NCBI GenBank assembly: GCA_009746045.1 | Contig: RPFO01000648.1 | Span: 526,734-590,733 of the forward strand | Direction of reading: 5' to 3' | DNA length: 64,000 nucleotides | From: Mesostigma viride | Lineage: Eukaryota > Streptophyta > Mesostigmatophyceae > Mesostigmatales > Mesostigmataceae | Shown: positions 18,061 to 27,422 of the stretch, piece by piece | How the letters are laid out: every line of letters starts with the position of its first letter | Numbering within the stretch: the first letter of the stretch is position 1 | Position numbers and translations under genes: made by a program | Notes under the pieces: model-generated | What the model saw: only the letters and a program-made list of their open reading frames with translations | Told to the model about the DNA's origin: nothing | The model's database searches: none

Positions 18061-18495
18061 GAAAACTGATAAGCTGGCTTGGCAGCCATCACCACCTTGA
18101 AATACATCGCATCAACGTTGCATCCGTGACACACGCAAGTGCGGCGCCCCGCTGGCGCGGCGCTCCATGTAAGAATGACCTCAGAATACTACTGTACTAG
18201 ATCTAGGACCCTGATACTACTTTTTATCTTGAGGGTCCCTGGATACTAGTTGAAGTAGATTGAACTAGTTTGAACTAGTTGGTACTACCTGTACTAACTT
18301 TGAACTAGTTCGAACTACATCTGAGGCCCATCCAAGGCTGTCAGACCCTCCAGAGAGGGCGTGGCCACCCCGTTTGGCTCCCGCATGTCGACTTGCACCA
18401 CTGGGCAACGGTGTAGCGCCTCCAAGGTAGCGGCGCACCTCCATCCCTCCGCTCCCCCAGGCAAAATCAGGGAATCCCGATCGTAAGATCAATCA
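18061..18495 (-). repeat. A1 repeat of element B
   Basis: 435 bp, starting TGATTGATCTTACGATCGGG on the minus strand. It is identical in length to A2 (12496-12930), with about two mismatches, which indicates a young insertion. Confidence 0.85.
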
Positions 18496-18539
18496 GACAG
18501 ACGGCCAGGAACCCGATACGAGCAATTACACTTGGCAGA

Positions 18540-19889
18540 GCACAAGGAAAGCTAGCTAAGCCAAACTAGGGTAAGGACAGGTTTTCAGTGGCCAAGGTCG
18601 GTCCTAGGTCTTCGTAGGACGCTTAGGTGACACCATGGTGCTTTAGCACCCTTACTAGAGCCATGCATGCAATATAAAGGGCTCATTATAGGTATTGCAA
18701 AGACGAAGAGGCTATCACAGCAGCAGAATGCCAACATGACAAGGTCAACTCCTCTACCTAGCTCCCTCTAGAAAAAGGGTTATATGTCAGAAACCATATA
18801 GGCAAGATCCCAGAAAGCCTGGGAAAAGCTTTCAGCAACAAGGCAGCAACAAGAAACCATCCACACTACGCTTACCATAGCAAGCAAGGCATTGCTTTTA
18901 ACGCCAGCGTTGGCCATGCAGATAACGTAATTTGCATTGACGGAACGGATTAACCTTTGCATTGACGGAACGGAAGAAAAAAACGGTGGCCAGCTAACAC
19001 TCGCCTCTCCCCATTCAACAGCGGCATGAAAACGAAGGGGCTGGGCATAATACACAATCGAAATCATACAATGTAATCGAATAACAACCTACGACATGTG
19101 TTGTCGCAATTTATATGAAGAAACGGATGCGGATGATGTCCGGAGACGGCTTCTCGACGTGCTCCCAGCCGGCCAGATGCGCGGAAAGGCTCGAAAATTA
19201 TAAAAGAAAGCATGGGGACGCGCGGGCAGCACCCAGCCTTGCGGCAAATGAAATCTATGGCTCGCGCCCACCGCCGTCGTCGCCAGGCGCAACGACGATC
19301 TGACGACATAAAAACTGGGTATATTTAACGCTTCCAACCGCCCAAAATACTTGTACCCAGAACTCGCCCTTGAACCCGAAAGCGTAACAATACCCACCCT
19401 CACGGTATCCCTTGCTAATGTCAAGAAAAAAGCGCGCATCACAGAGCAGTATACCGGCTTGTCATGCAATCTACGCCGCCTCCCGTTTTTCTGCAAACTA
19501 GACAAATTCCGTTCATCAAAGGTTTTTTAGAGAATAAAAAGCGACTGCCCCCCAAAAACAGCTTGAGCGGAAGCTCTAGATGTCGATCTATAACTCTGTC
19601 TTGGTCCGGGGCAAAACGATCGCCTGTATAGTTCAGGCAAGCCTCGGACCTGGCTCGACCCCATAGCCGCAATTTGCGGGAACACACGCACGCATTGCAA
19701 CGTTCCCACCAAAATAGGTACTTTTCTCCACCACATAATTTACAGGTACGGACGGGTCCTGTCGACCCCAGTACCGCGCCGCGCCGGGTACCGAGTCCAT
19801 TTTCGCGGGAAAAGGGTCAGATGACCGTTGGGACCAAGGTTTCGCGCCAATACCTGCTGCTGAAGGTGCTGTCCTTATTGGGAGGATTT
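18540..19889. other. Interior of element X right of B; no gene recognised
   Basis: Short ORFs only (up to 138 codons, no known motif). The stretch 19740-19840 is rich in GTACGG/GGTACC-type words like the right ends of the TTAA elements, but no matching TTAA terminus is seen. Confidence 0.4.
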
Positions 19890-19926
19890 TGTCCTCAATT
19901 GAGGACATGTGAGTTTGGGGCAAAAG

Positions 19927-19979
19927 GTCTTCAAGACCGTAACTTTACTCCGATTCCAGCTGAATGTTTTATTTTAACA
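19927..19979 (+). repeat. Copia-like 5' LTR, last 53 bases
   Basis: Identical to 28454-28506, ending TTTTATTTTAACA. Confidence 0.85.
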
Positions 19980-19995
19980 TGGTATCGAGTGCGCT
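19980..19995 (+). promoter_or_regulatory. Candidate primer binding site
   Basis: TGGTATCGAGTGCGCT directly follows the LTR. It resembles the TGGTATCAGAGC site complementary to initiator Met-tRNA in copia elements; the tRNA of this organism is unknown. Confidence 0.55.
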
Positions 19996-20777
19996 AGGTT
20001 GTCGATTTTCCTTAACAAAAATATGAACAAATACCAACGCTATACTTACATTATCTTTTTAACGACTCATTTGTTTACGCCCGTTGAGGTGTCGTTCAAA
20101 AGGGCATTTTGTGACAATTCTATCAAGCCATAACGTGGCCCAAGCTGTTTAGTACTACGGCAACTACGTTCATTCCTGTCGGACCAGCAGATTTCCGGAA
20201 TTTCTCATCTTTCTCGTCAACAGCACATCCGTTTGGACCGTGCTAGGCGTCCATCGACGCGGAATTTTATGCTCTTTTTAACAAGCTATCATACGTCGTC
20301 ATCGGTTTGGTACAACGCCAGCAACACTCATTTCCGTGGCGCCAGCTGACAGACCTTTGCCGACATGCAACTTTTACGTGGCTCCTCTTTTTGAGCCATT
20401 TGTGACGTTTTCGGATTCGTCTCTTTTTTTTTTTGGTGTTGATTGTCACGTGTTTTATAATCCGTTTTCTTGTTTACTTTGCAGCCCTACAGGTTGCATT
20501 GTTTGCATCTTTTGCTGCAATCCTTTGTGTGTCTACATTTCGTGGACTGTTGTGTGTCAATTGTGTGTTTTGCTAGCAGAGTGTGTGCACAGGGGTCGCT
20601 CCCCTAGTGTGTCACGTTTGTTTATATTGTATAAGTGTTTATATTGTGTTATCTTTGTTGTTTTGTGGTCCGTTTGAGTCCCACAAGGCACATTCCGAAA
20701 TTTCTTTCCAATTTCGCAATTTCTTCCCAATTCCGCAATTTCTTTCCAAGCTTTCAATCTCTTAAACCATTCATATC
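19996..20777 (+). other. Copia leader region
   Basis: About 780 bp between the primer site and gag, with no convincing ORF. It ends in three near-repeats of an AATTTC/TTTCC-type 17-mer at 20698-20750, just before the gag ATG. Confidence 0.5.
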
Positions 20778-20779
20778 AT

Positions 20780-20832
20780 GGCGGCCACTGTGGCAGCTGT
20801 GAACAAAGTCAAGCATTCCCAGATTATCAACG
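20780..20832. repeat. 53-bp target duplication of element C, left copy
   Basis: GGCGGCCACTGTGG through ATTATCAACG, repeated exactly at 27035-27087. The duplicated bases are copia gag codons. Confidence 0.85.
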
Positions 20833-20865
20833 CTTCCACTTGACCCCCCAAGACAAAACAGAAAA

Positions 20866-20881
20866 GGGTGGGTGGGTGGGG
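20866..20881 (+). promoter_or_regulatory. G-quadruplex-type tract at the A2/B2 junction of C
   Basis: GGGTGGGTGGGTGGGG at the same place as in B. It is absent beside A1 (26516). Confidence 0.75.
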
Positions 20882-21612
20882 AAAACTGATAAGCTGGCTT
20901 GGCAGCCATCACCACCTTGAAATACATCGCATCAACGTTGCATCCGTGACACACGCAAGTGCGGCGCCCCGCTGGCGCGGCGCTCCATGTAAGAATGACC
21001 TCAGAATACTACTGTACTACATCTAGGACCCTGATACTACTTTTTTCAACATTGTACTACATTTTTATGATGTCACACATGTTCTGTCATGCCAGAACCG
21101 TTCAGCAACCACCTGGCATATCTTGAGGGTCCCTGGATACTAGTTGAAGTAGATTGAACTCGTTTGAACTAGTTTGAACTAGTTTGTACTACCTGTACTA
21201 ACTTTGAACTAGTTCGAACTACATCTGAGGCCCATCCAAGGCTGTCAGACCCTCCAGAGAGGGCGTGGCCACCCCGTTTGGCTCCCGCATGTCGACTTGC
21301 ACCACTGGGCAACGGTGTAGCGCCTCCAAGGTAGCGGCGCACCTCCATCCCTCCGCTCCCCCAGGCAAAATCAGGGAATCCCGATCGTAAGATCAATCAT
21401 CCACTGTGCATTGCCTAGGTCCACTTCTGGTTGAAGGGCACCAGAACTTGTTTATTACACTATATGTTGAAGCCGACCGGACTTAGTAGACAGAGAGACA
21501 TAAAATATTTTTTGGCAGTCCCTGGCCGCCGCTTCCACTTGACCCGCATCTCCAACCTGGCCGCAGGCCGTACATCTGGAAACCGCGTCAGGAGCCATGG
21601 GAGGGCACATCC

Positions 21613-23763
21613 TTACCCTCCAGCTGGTGAAGCCCTAGCGTGTCCGCTAGAGTGCGCCTCACCGAAGTATGGCCGAAATCTACGGCCCAAAGTGACGACG
21701 CCAGTCACGGGGGGCAGTCTGCCCGCGAGGTCCCACACCACCTGGGGCACCCGCACCTGCAGGGCGCGGTGGAGCCCCACGTAATGGTCCACGGACGAAA
21801 ACTGGCGCCACCGGCCACGCTTTTGGATGTCCGCGATTGGTACCCCGCGCAGGTAGTCATGGGTGGCCCCCCCGTGGCGCATGCTGTAGGGTGAAAACAT
21901 CCCCCGCAAGCCAAGGAGGTCCCAGGCGGCGTGCCACCGCCGCAAGAAACGGCTGTAGCTGAGTGCGCCAAAGAGCAGCTCCTCGTGCGCCCGCCCAGCA
22001 CACAGGGCGCCAAGCAACGTGAGTGAAAGGGGCTCAACAACCACCACTGCCTGGGCCTGGCCCTTGGCTGTCTTGGGGTCGCGTAGCAGCAGCGCACCCT
22101 GGTTACTGGGCCCCAGGCGGAAGTCCCCGCGCAGAGCCACGTCCCCCACGCGAAGCTTGAACGCTTCTCCGATGCGCAAGTATTGCTGAAAAACAATGAT
22201 GCAGCAGCAGGCAGCTAATATCGAGCCTTGTGCACGAAGAATGTTTGCCACGAGGTACAGTAGCTGCCACGGGACGGGGTGAGGGCTCTGCACGGGAACT
22301 CGTCGCGCCCAGCCGGCCAGCAAGCGACGCGCCTCGTACCACCCCTTAATCTCGTTGGGGAAGTACAGCTGCAGCCCGCATAATGCGCGCACAACCATGG
22401 TCCGGCTTCCCCCTTCCTCATACACGCTGACCAGCCACTCACAAAAGACGCCTTCCGCCTCCGTCTTGGCCACGGGAGCGAGGGGTTGACCATACTCCAC
22501 GTACGCCCTCAGCGCTCGGTGATATGCAGCTAGCGTGCTGGGCTGCACAGTGGCCTCCAGCAATTCCTGCCGCCCATGTGGCCCCGGATTGCTCTCCACG
22601 TCGCCATCCGCAGTGAGGTTGCGCACCCATCGACCACGACTGGGCGCGTCGGCCGGGTTGCGCTCCGACCTCACATACACCCAGTGGTAGCGGGTGTTGC
22701 TGGCCAGCCCTAGCGCGATCGCCCGGCGGCACCAGGCGTTCAGCCGGTAGGACGACGAACGCCCTTTGACGAGCGCACCGACAACTGCCGAATTGTCCAC
22801 CAGCCGCACGTGACGTTGCTGCCAGTGAACCTGTGAGCGCAGGCCCCACTCGATCCCTTGCACAGCCGCACGAATCTCCTTCTCGTTGATGTGGGCCGAG
22901 GGATCGAGCCACCGGTGGGCAAGAGCGGTCCTCCACTGCGCCGCTGCCATGGCTCGGTGCTCAATCTCCCCTGTGCGCTCCACGCTGGCCGTCTCAGAGT
23001 CCACACAGAGCGTCTTCCAGCCCTTCCGCTCCCGACAGTTGGACAGGCCACGCACCGCAGGCGCCTCCCACCGGCTGTACACCACCCCAGAACCGTGGGT
23101 TGACGCATCAGTGGCCACCACGGTGCAGCTCAGGGGCTGGTCGCGCTGCGCATGCACCAGCGGGGCCAAGTCCATTGCAGCCTGGAGCTCTTCCCTTACA
23201 CTACCCCACAGCCGATAGCTCCAGCCCCGCTTGTGCACCAGGACTTGCTGCAGCAAGCGGTAGGCGTGAAACCAGATGGACAGTAGACCCCGACGCAGCA
23301 AGTGGACCCACACCCACCGTCCCAGCAACGAGGCCAGTTGGTGGTAAGTGGCCCGTCCACGCCCCAGCATTGCCTGCGTGTCGCGCACCAAGGCCGCCAT
23401 CCGGGCCGCGCTCGGCCGCATGGACCCGTCCTGGCAGAACTCAATCCCCAAGATTTCCACCGGGCGCCCCTCCTCAGCTCTCTCCACCTTCTTCTCGTTG
23501 ACCACCAACCCCTTGGGACCGTAGCTCTCCTCGCACGCCTTGGTGAGCACGGCGTTGGTCTCCTCCGCGCTCCGCCCATGGGTGACCCCCAGATCATCGA
23601 TCATGACCAGCTGAGCGGGATGTGGGGGATCCTCCGGCAGCAGCCGCCACGCTGCACTGGCTGCGCTCTCCACCAACTCCAGCCGGTCCATGCCATCCCC
23701 GCGCACTGTGCGCACCCCCATCAAGTGCATGGGATATGACAGCCCTCTCTTGGCATCGAGCAC
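21613..23763 (-). CDS. Pol of element C: RT C-terminal half - RNase H - 2A - tyrosine recombinase
   Basis: The same 680-residue protein as in B (RT MIDD box, RNase H D-E-D-D, 2A, YR with R, K, RH, W and Y). The G run 21709-21714 has six G where B has seven (13240-13246). C therefore leaves the proper DWRRHFGP ending and reads through about 30 extra residues into the 3' UTR hairpin. The upstream RT half (24158-23721) is in another frame. Confidence 0.85.
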   Translation of the reverse strand: MLDAKRGLSYPMHLMGVRTVRGDGMDRLELVESAASAAWRLLPEDPPHPAQLVMIDDLGVTHGRSAEETNAVLTKACEESYGPKGLVVNEKKVERAEEGRPVEILGIEFCQDGSMRPSAARMAALVRDTQAMLGRGRATYHQLASLLGRWVWVHLLRRGLLSIWFHAYRLLQQVLVHKRGWSYRLWGSVREELQAAMDLAPLVHAQRDQPLSCTVVATDASTHGSGVVYSRWEAPAVRGLSNCRERKGWKTLCVDSETASVERTGEIEHRAMAAAQWRTALAHRWLDPSAHINEKEIRAAVQGIEWGLRSQVHWQQRHVRLVDNSAVVGALVKGRSSSYRLNAWCRRAIALGLASNTRYHWVYVRSERNPADAPSRGRWVRNLTADGDVESNPGPHGRQELLEATVQPSTLAAYHRALRAYVEYGQPLAPVAKTEAEGVFCEWLVSVYEEGGSRTMVVRALCGLQLYFPNEIKGWYEARRLLAGWARRVPVQSPHPVPWQLLYLVANILRAQGSILAACCCIIVFQQYLRIGEAFKLRVGDVALRGDFRLGPSNQGALLLRDPKTAKGQAQAVVVVEPLSLTLLGALCAGRAHEELLFGALSYSRFLRRWHAAWDLLGLRGMFSPYSMRHGGATHDYLRGVPIADIQKRGRWRQFSSVDHYVGLHRALQVRVPQVVWDLAGRLPPVTGVVTLGRRFRPYFGEAHSSGHARASPAGG
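21626..21663 (-). ncRNA. 3' UTR hairpin of element C
   Basis: Identical to the B hairpin: GGTGAGGC/GCTTCACC, GCACT/G internal loop, CTAGC/GCTAG and loop GGACAC. Confidence 0.7.
22579..22617 (-). promoter_or_regulatory. 2A ribosome-skipping motif in element C pol
   Basis: It encodes LTADGDVESNPGP, identical to B. Confidence 0.9.
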
Positions 23764-24158
23764 CCCGCCCCGTAGAGACAGTGCAGGTGGGCAACCTGTG
23801 CAAGGACCACCGAGTGGCTCCAGCCCATGACAAGGACCCGGAACCTGGGGTACAACTTTCGCCGTCGTCCCAGCTGGCCGACCTCATCGGACCACACGGG
23901 GGGCAGCGAGAAATAGGGGCGCCAGCTCTCAGGTACCTCGAACCGGTAATAGTAGGTGTCAAGGTCTGTCTTGCCCGAATAGCATGGCGCCCCCACACTC
24001 AGCTCAGCGACCTCGCCCAAGTTAGGCAGGTAACAGGTAGGCGGCTTGAGGAAGCGCCGGTTGCACGGCACCATATTCCCTATAAACCGCTGCCGTCGTT
24101 CGCTGGGCTCCACAACCCCGGGGTCTTTCTTGGGGACGGCAAAACAGCCGTTCACCAC
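23721..24158 (-). CDS. RT N-terminal half of element C
   Basis: It contains GCFAVPKKDPG, KTDLDTYYYRF with the first catalytic Asp, LPPVWSDEVGQ and VMGWSHSVVLAQVAH, then breaks at the G-rich stretch near 23764. In A the same segment continues without a break into the MIDD half. The break is present at the same place in B. Confidence 0.75.
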   Translation of the reverse strand: MVNGCFAVPKKDPGVVEPSERRQRFIGNMVPCNRRFLKPPTCYLPNLGEVAELSVGAPCYSGKTDLDTYYYRFEVPESWRPYFSLPPVWSDEVGQLGRRRKLYPRFRVLVMGWSHSVVLAQVAHLHCLYGAGCSMPREGCHIPCT

Positions 24159-24771
24159 AGGGGCGCCTCCTCACTGTACTCGATCATCCGCGTCTCCGCC
24201 AGCCTGATGCTCAGTCGTGCGTACGCCGCATCGCTTGCACAACCATGAGACACCCGGCCCCGCCGCATCCACGCCCCCGCCTCCGCGTCGCATCTTTGTA
24301 GAATGTTGTTTATGTCCTCATACGTCCTCTGCCATGCCTCCGGCAGGCAGTCCAGCAGCTTGACACTACCTGCAGCTCCTCCTTTTGGCAGTGCCAGCCT
24401 CTCCGGGTCAATAATTTCGTATTGACCGCCCGGCCCGTATGGCGCGGGCTCTGCGTCCCCCGTGTCTGTCGCCTCCGCTACGGCGGTAAGCCGGCGGTTG
24501 TAGACGCGGGCAGCATCCTCCATCCCTTGTAGGGCGGCCCTTTGGGCGACGGTGCAGGGGCTCGCAGTAATAGCCTGCTGCTGCACCGCCGGTCCACCGG
24601 ACCGTTCCCGGGTCCTGCCCCACAGCCAGTTCAGGCCCCTTGTGGCCCGCTCTTGACACCGCAGCCTTGCTCTGGCACGCAGAGCGCGCTGCAGCCTGCG
24701 GTTGGATCGCAGGCGGCTGCGGTCGAGCGGGGGGACCATCTTCACTGGCAGCGGGAGCACACCCCTGCCCC
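24152..24771 (-). CDS. Pol N-terminal region of element C (-1 frame relative to gag)
   Basis: It follows gag in the -1 frame; the frame is open from 25075, overlapping the gag 3' end. Residues GRGVLPLPVKMVPPLDRSRLRS, LNWLW and QYEII align with A. It ends EEAPLW at 24152, where A continues into the RT, so one base has been lost or gained in the C4 run. An in-frame Met lies in VKMVPP just after the gag stop and could serve as a start, but A has no Met there. Confidence 0.6.
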
Positions 24772-25512
24772 TCACTTGTCCTTTTTGGCCGCCGCCGCCG
24801 CCGCCGATGCCAGCTCCGCCTCCTGGCGAGCCGCCTTCCGCGCTGCCCGGGCTGCTGCGCTTCCAATAGTACTGCCCTCCACCAGTGGCAGCAGGTGCAT
24901 CGCCCCGTTGTTCCAGCCGCTGGTCTTCTCCACCATGAGGAACGCCTCGACCACACGCGCCAGGTACTCGAAGCAGGCCAGCTCCGTCACCACATCCTCC
25001 CCCAGCTCTTGGATGGCCACATCCAGAATGTAGGTCAGGTTGTTGCACACCAGATGGTGCGTGCTGTTCTTCCACCCGCGGGGGGCTCCCGGTGCAGCCC
25101 CAACGCCCTCCTGCTCCTTGCGAAGGGCCAAGCGGGCCTGCAGGCTCCCGTGCGCGACCTGGCGCGCATCCAGCACCTGCAGCGGCAGCACCCTGTCGTC
25201 GCGGTCCTTGACCAACAGGCGCCAGGCCACTTTGAAAGCTCGCCGGGGGAGACGCACCCCCTTGGTGGTTCGGCGCAGGTCTCTCTCCCTCACACGCTCC
25301 CGCGATCGACGCGAGCTCCGCTGGGAGGAGTCCCGACTCGTGCTCCGGCTGCTGGACCGCTGCCGCTCCTTGCGACGCTCGCGGGAGCGATCCCGACGCC
25401 CCTTGGGCTCCGCAGAACGGCCCCTGCCATGCCCACGTCGCTCCCGGGACTTGTCGCGGCGCGACCGAGCGCCACCCCTGCCCCTGCCACGGCCTCTGCT
25501 CTCGCTGTCGGA

Positions 25513-25565
<53 letters not shown>

Positions 25566-26286
25566 GACTCTCGTCGCTCCCACTGCTGGTGTCTGTCGAG
25601 CCTGGGCTGCTCCCGCGCCGCGCGCGTCTCTTCTCCTGGCGCTTGCTCTTCGGATGGCCCTTGCCCCCCTTGTCCTCGCGCTGGCTCTTCCCTTTCCTCG
25701 CGTCCCTCCTCTTCCCCCGCGCCAGGGCTTGCAACTCCGCTCCGATGAGCTCGCGGACGCCCGCCAGAAGGGCAGCATTCTCTGCCAGCTTTCGGTTCCT
25801 GCCCTGAGACTTCTTTCCCTTGGCGCGAGCAGCAGCAGGGGCCAGCTGCTCGCGCGCGTCCAAAAAATCCTCAGAGCTCGTCGCGTCCTCCTCTTCCTCG
25901 TCGGTGCCGTTGCTGGGAGGATCCTTTCGGGTCCTTTCGCCCCTGGCTGGACCAGTCTTCCCCTTGCCCCCAGTGGCCACTGGGGGCTTCTTCATCTCTA
26001 GAGTAATGGCCTTGCACAACATGGAACCCATGTCGGAATCACTTGACCCCTCACTAATCTGGAGCCCTGCAGTCTTGAGAAACTGTCCCAAGGATGTCAA
26101 ACGACCCTCAGACATAGTAGTAAGCCTTTGGGCCCAGTTTGGACCGAGATACTCAGTCAAGAACTTCAAAGTCGTTAACAGCTCCTTGCCCCCCTGAAAA
26201 TACGATTTTTTCACATTTAATAAGAAATCTCGGTCTACTGCCTCAAGGGTGGTGTCTTCGTGATCACTAGCCATTATAGAATTCAA
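24772..26286 (-). CDS. Gag of element C with poly-Ser and SR-like domain
   Basis: Intact 504-codon ORF. Residues 1-90 include a conserved start (MASDHEDTTL at 5-14). About 100-225 is rich in Lys, Glu and Arg. About 238-255 is a poly-Ser run encoded by an AGC repeat (25520-25563). It is followed to about 335 by an Arg/Ser and Arg/Asp region (RDRSRERR, SRDSSQRSSRRSRER) like the RS domains of SR splicing proteins. The last 170 residues are the part conserved with A and end in an Ala/Lys-rich tail. The probable function is structural RNA binding. The RS region suggests interaction with SR-protein kinases or the nuclear import or splicing machinery, by inference only. The ATG of MASDHED (codon 5) is the likelier start since A begins there. 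Confidence 0.75.
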
Positions 26287-26515
26287 AGATGAAGAAATTT
26301 CTCACAACTAGGCTCAATATTCCGCAATCTTGGAGACTGAGAAAAATTTCGGACTGAAAATTTGTCACTCAGTTCTACCTTGCGGACTTTTACTCCCGTT
26401 GCGCAAACCCGTCAAAACTTGGTGCGAAAACCGTCAAAATGTTGTCGGCTATTGTCTCACGATTAGTTTGACACCAACTTTGTCAAAAACGGTGAAGTAT
26501 TGCTCTAGTTGTGTT

Positions 26516-27034
26516 GAAAACTGATAAGCTGGCTTGGCAGCCATCACCACCTTGAAATACATCGCATCAACGTTGCATCCGTGACACACGCAAGTGCGGC
26601 GCCCCGCTGGCGCGGCGCTCCATGTAAGAATGACCTCAGAATACTACTGTACTAGATCTAGGACCCTGATACTACTTTTTTCAACATTGTACTACATTTT
26701 TATGATGTCACACATGTTCTGTCATGCCAGAACCGTTCAGCAACCACCTGGCATATCTTGAGGGTCCCTGGATACTAGTTGAAGTAGATTGAACTCGTTT
26801 GAACTAGTTTGAACTAGTTTGTACTACCTGTACTAACTTTGAACTAGTTCGAACTACATCTGAGGCCCATCCAAGGCTGTCAGACCCTCCAGAGAGGGCG
26901 TGGCCACCCCGTTTGGCTCCCGCATGTCGACTTGCACCACTGGGCAACGGTGTAGCGCCTCCAAGGTAGCGGCGCACCTCCATCCCTCCGCTCCCCCAGG
27001 CAAAATCAGGGAATCCCGATCGTAAGATCAATCA
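26516..27034 (-). repeat. A1 repeat of element C
   Basis: 519 bp, the same length as A2 (20881-21399). Both C copies contain a segment of about 75-84 bp near 26680-26757 that both B copies lack. Confidence 0.85.
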
Positions 27035-27422
27035 GGCGGCCACTGTGGCAGCTGTGAACAAAGTCAAGCATTCCCAGATTATCAACGTCTGCAAACTGCT
27101 GGGTCAACCTAATCCCTATGACGGGACCAATCCCAGCCTCTGGAAACCTCTTCAAGTGAGAGTGTGTGCCATGTTTGCAGGACTGGGCATGCTGGATGAC
27201 CTCCTGGGGAATGGCACCCTGGATCCAGAACGCCAAGCTGCTGGCTATGCTGGGCTAACCCTGATTTTTTATGGGAAGCTCCTCCTGGGCATCGCACAAC
27301 TAGAGGAGCGCACCTGCAACGCCGCGTGGAAGTGGATCTGCGACCACTGTGAGCAGCCAGAACACACTGTCTCTTTCCTCAATGATCTCCGCCGGCAACT
27401 GCAAGCGTCCTGGACATGTTGA

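Larger units (their letters stand above)
12459..18495 (-). mobile_element. YR retrotransposon B (same family as C)
   Basis: On the minus strand: A1 (18495-18061, 435 bp), gag, pol, 3' UTR with one hairpin, B1-like region, A2 (12930-12496, 435 bp), G-rich tract and a few bases of B2. A 44-bp target duplication flanks it (12415-12458 and 18496-18539, one mismatch). It is nearly identical to C through gag and pol but differs in A-repeat length, the Ser-codon run and several homopolymers. Gag and pol carry frame breaks; two of the pol breaks are shared with C. Confidence 0.85.
5653..19922. mobile_element. Element X inserted in the copia 5' LTR (contains A and B)
   Basis: The 3' LTR (GTGTAAAGGTCTTC) is the empty site. 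In the 5' LTR the sequence between GTGTAAAG and GTCTTC is X, flanked by AAAG at 5649-5652 and 19923-19926. X begins TGGCTGACACCC and ends TTGGGGCA. Near each end it carries the perfect palindrome TGTCCTCAATTGAGGACA (5673-5690 and 19890-19907). Its own sequence is about 1.8 kb: 5653-5751, 12155-12458 and 18540-19922. I see no ORF with recognisable homology in it, so the class is unknown; the TG...CA ends would fit an LTR-derived element. Confidence 0.65.
20833..27034 (-). mobile_element. YR retrotransposon C (most complete gag)
   Basis: On the minus strand: A1 (27034-26516, 519 bp), gag, pol, 3' UTR hairpin, conserved AATAAA box, A2 (21399-20881, 519 bp), G-rich tract and about 16 bases matching the start of a possible B (GGGTCAAGTGGAAGCG, also found inside at 21531-21546). 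It is flanked by a 53-bp target duplication within the copia gag. Domains are as in A, with no methyltransferase seen. Two frame breaks in the RT region are shared with B, and one more near the C-terminus is private. Confidence 0.87.
20778..27422 (+). pseudogene. Copia-type gag fragment disrupted by element C
   Basis: The ATG at 20778 starts MAATVAAVNKVKHSQIIN. Element C follows codon 18, and the frame resumes after the duplicated 53 bp at 27088 with VCKLLGQPNPYDGTNPSLW and a helical LQVRVCAMFAGLGMLDDLL segment, ending at 27422. An overlapping frame at 27390-27591 has NCKRPGHVESHC, the core of a CCHC zinc knuckle that lacks the first Cys. This suggests an internal deletion joining capsid and nucleocapsid ends. 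Protease, integrase, RT and RNase H are absent. The assignment to a Ty1/copia gag rests on the PYDGTN..LW pattern and the LTR context. Confidence 0.6.

Noticed and set aside
19100-19740. Possible gene in overlapping ORFs of 80-138 codons
   Set aside because: No motif, no consistent frame; it lies within element X.
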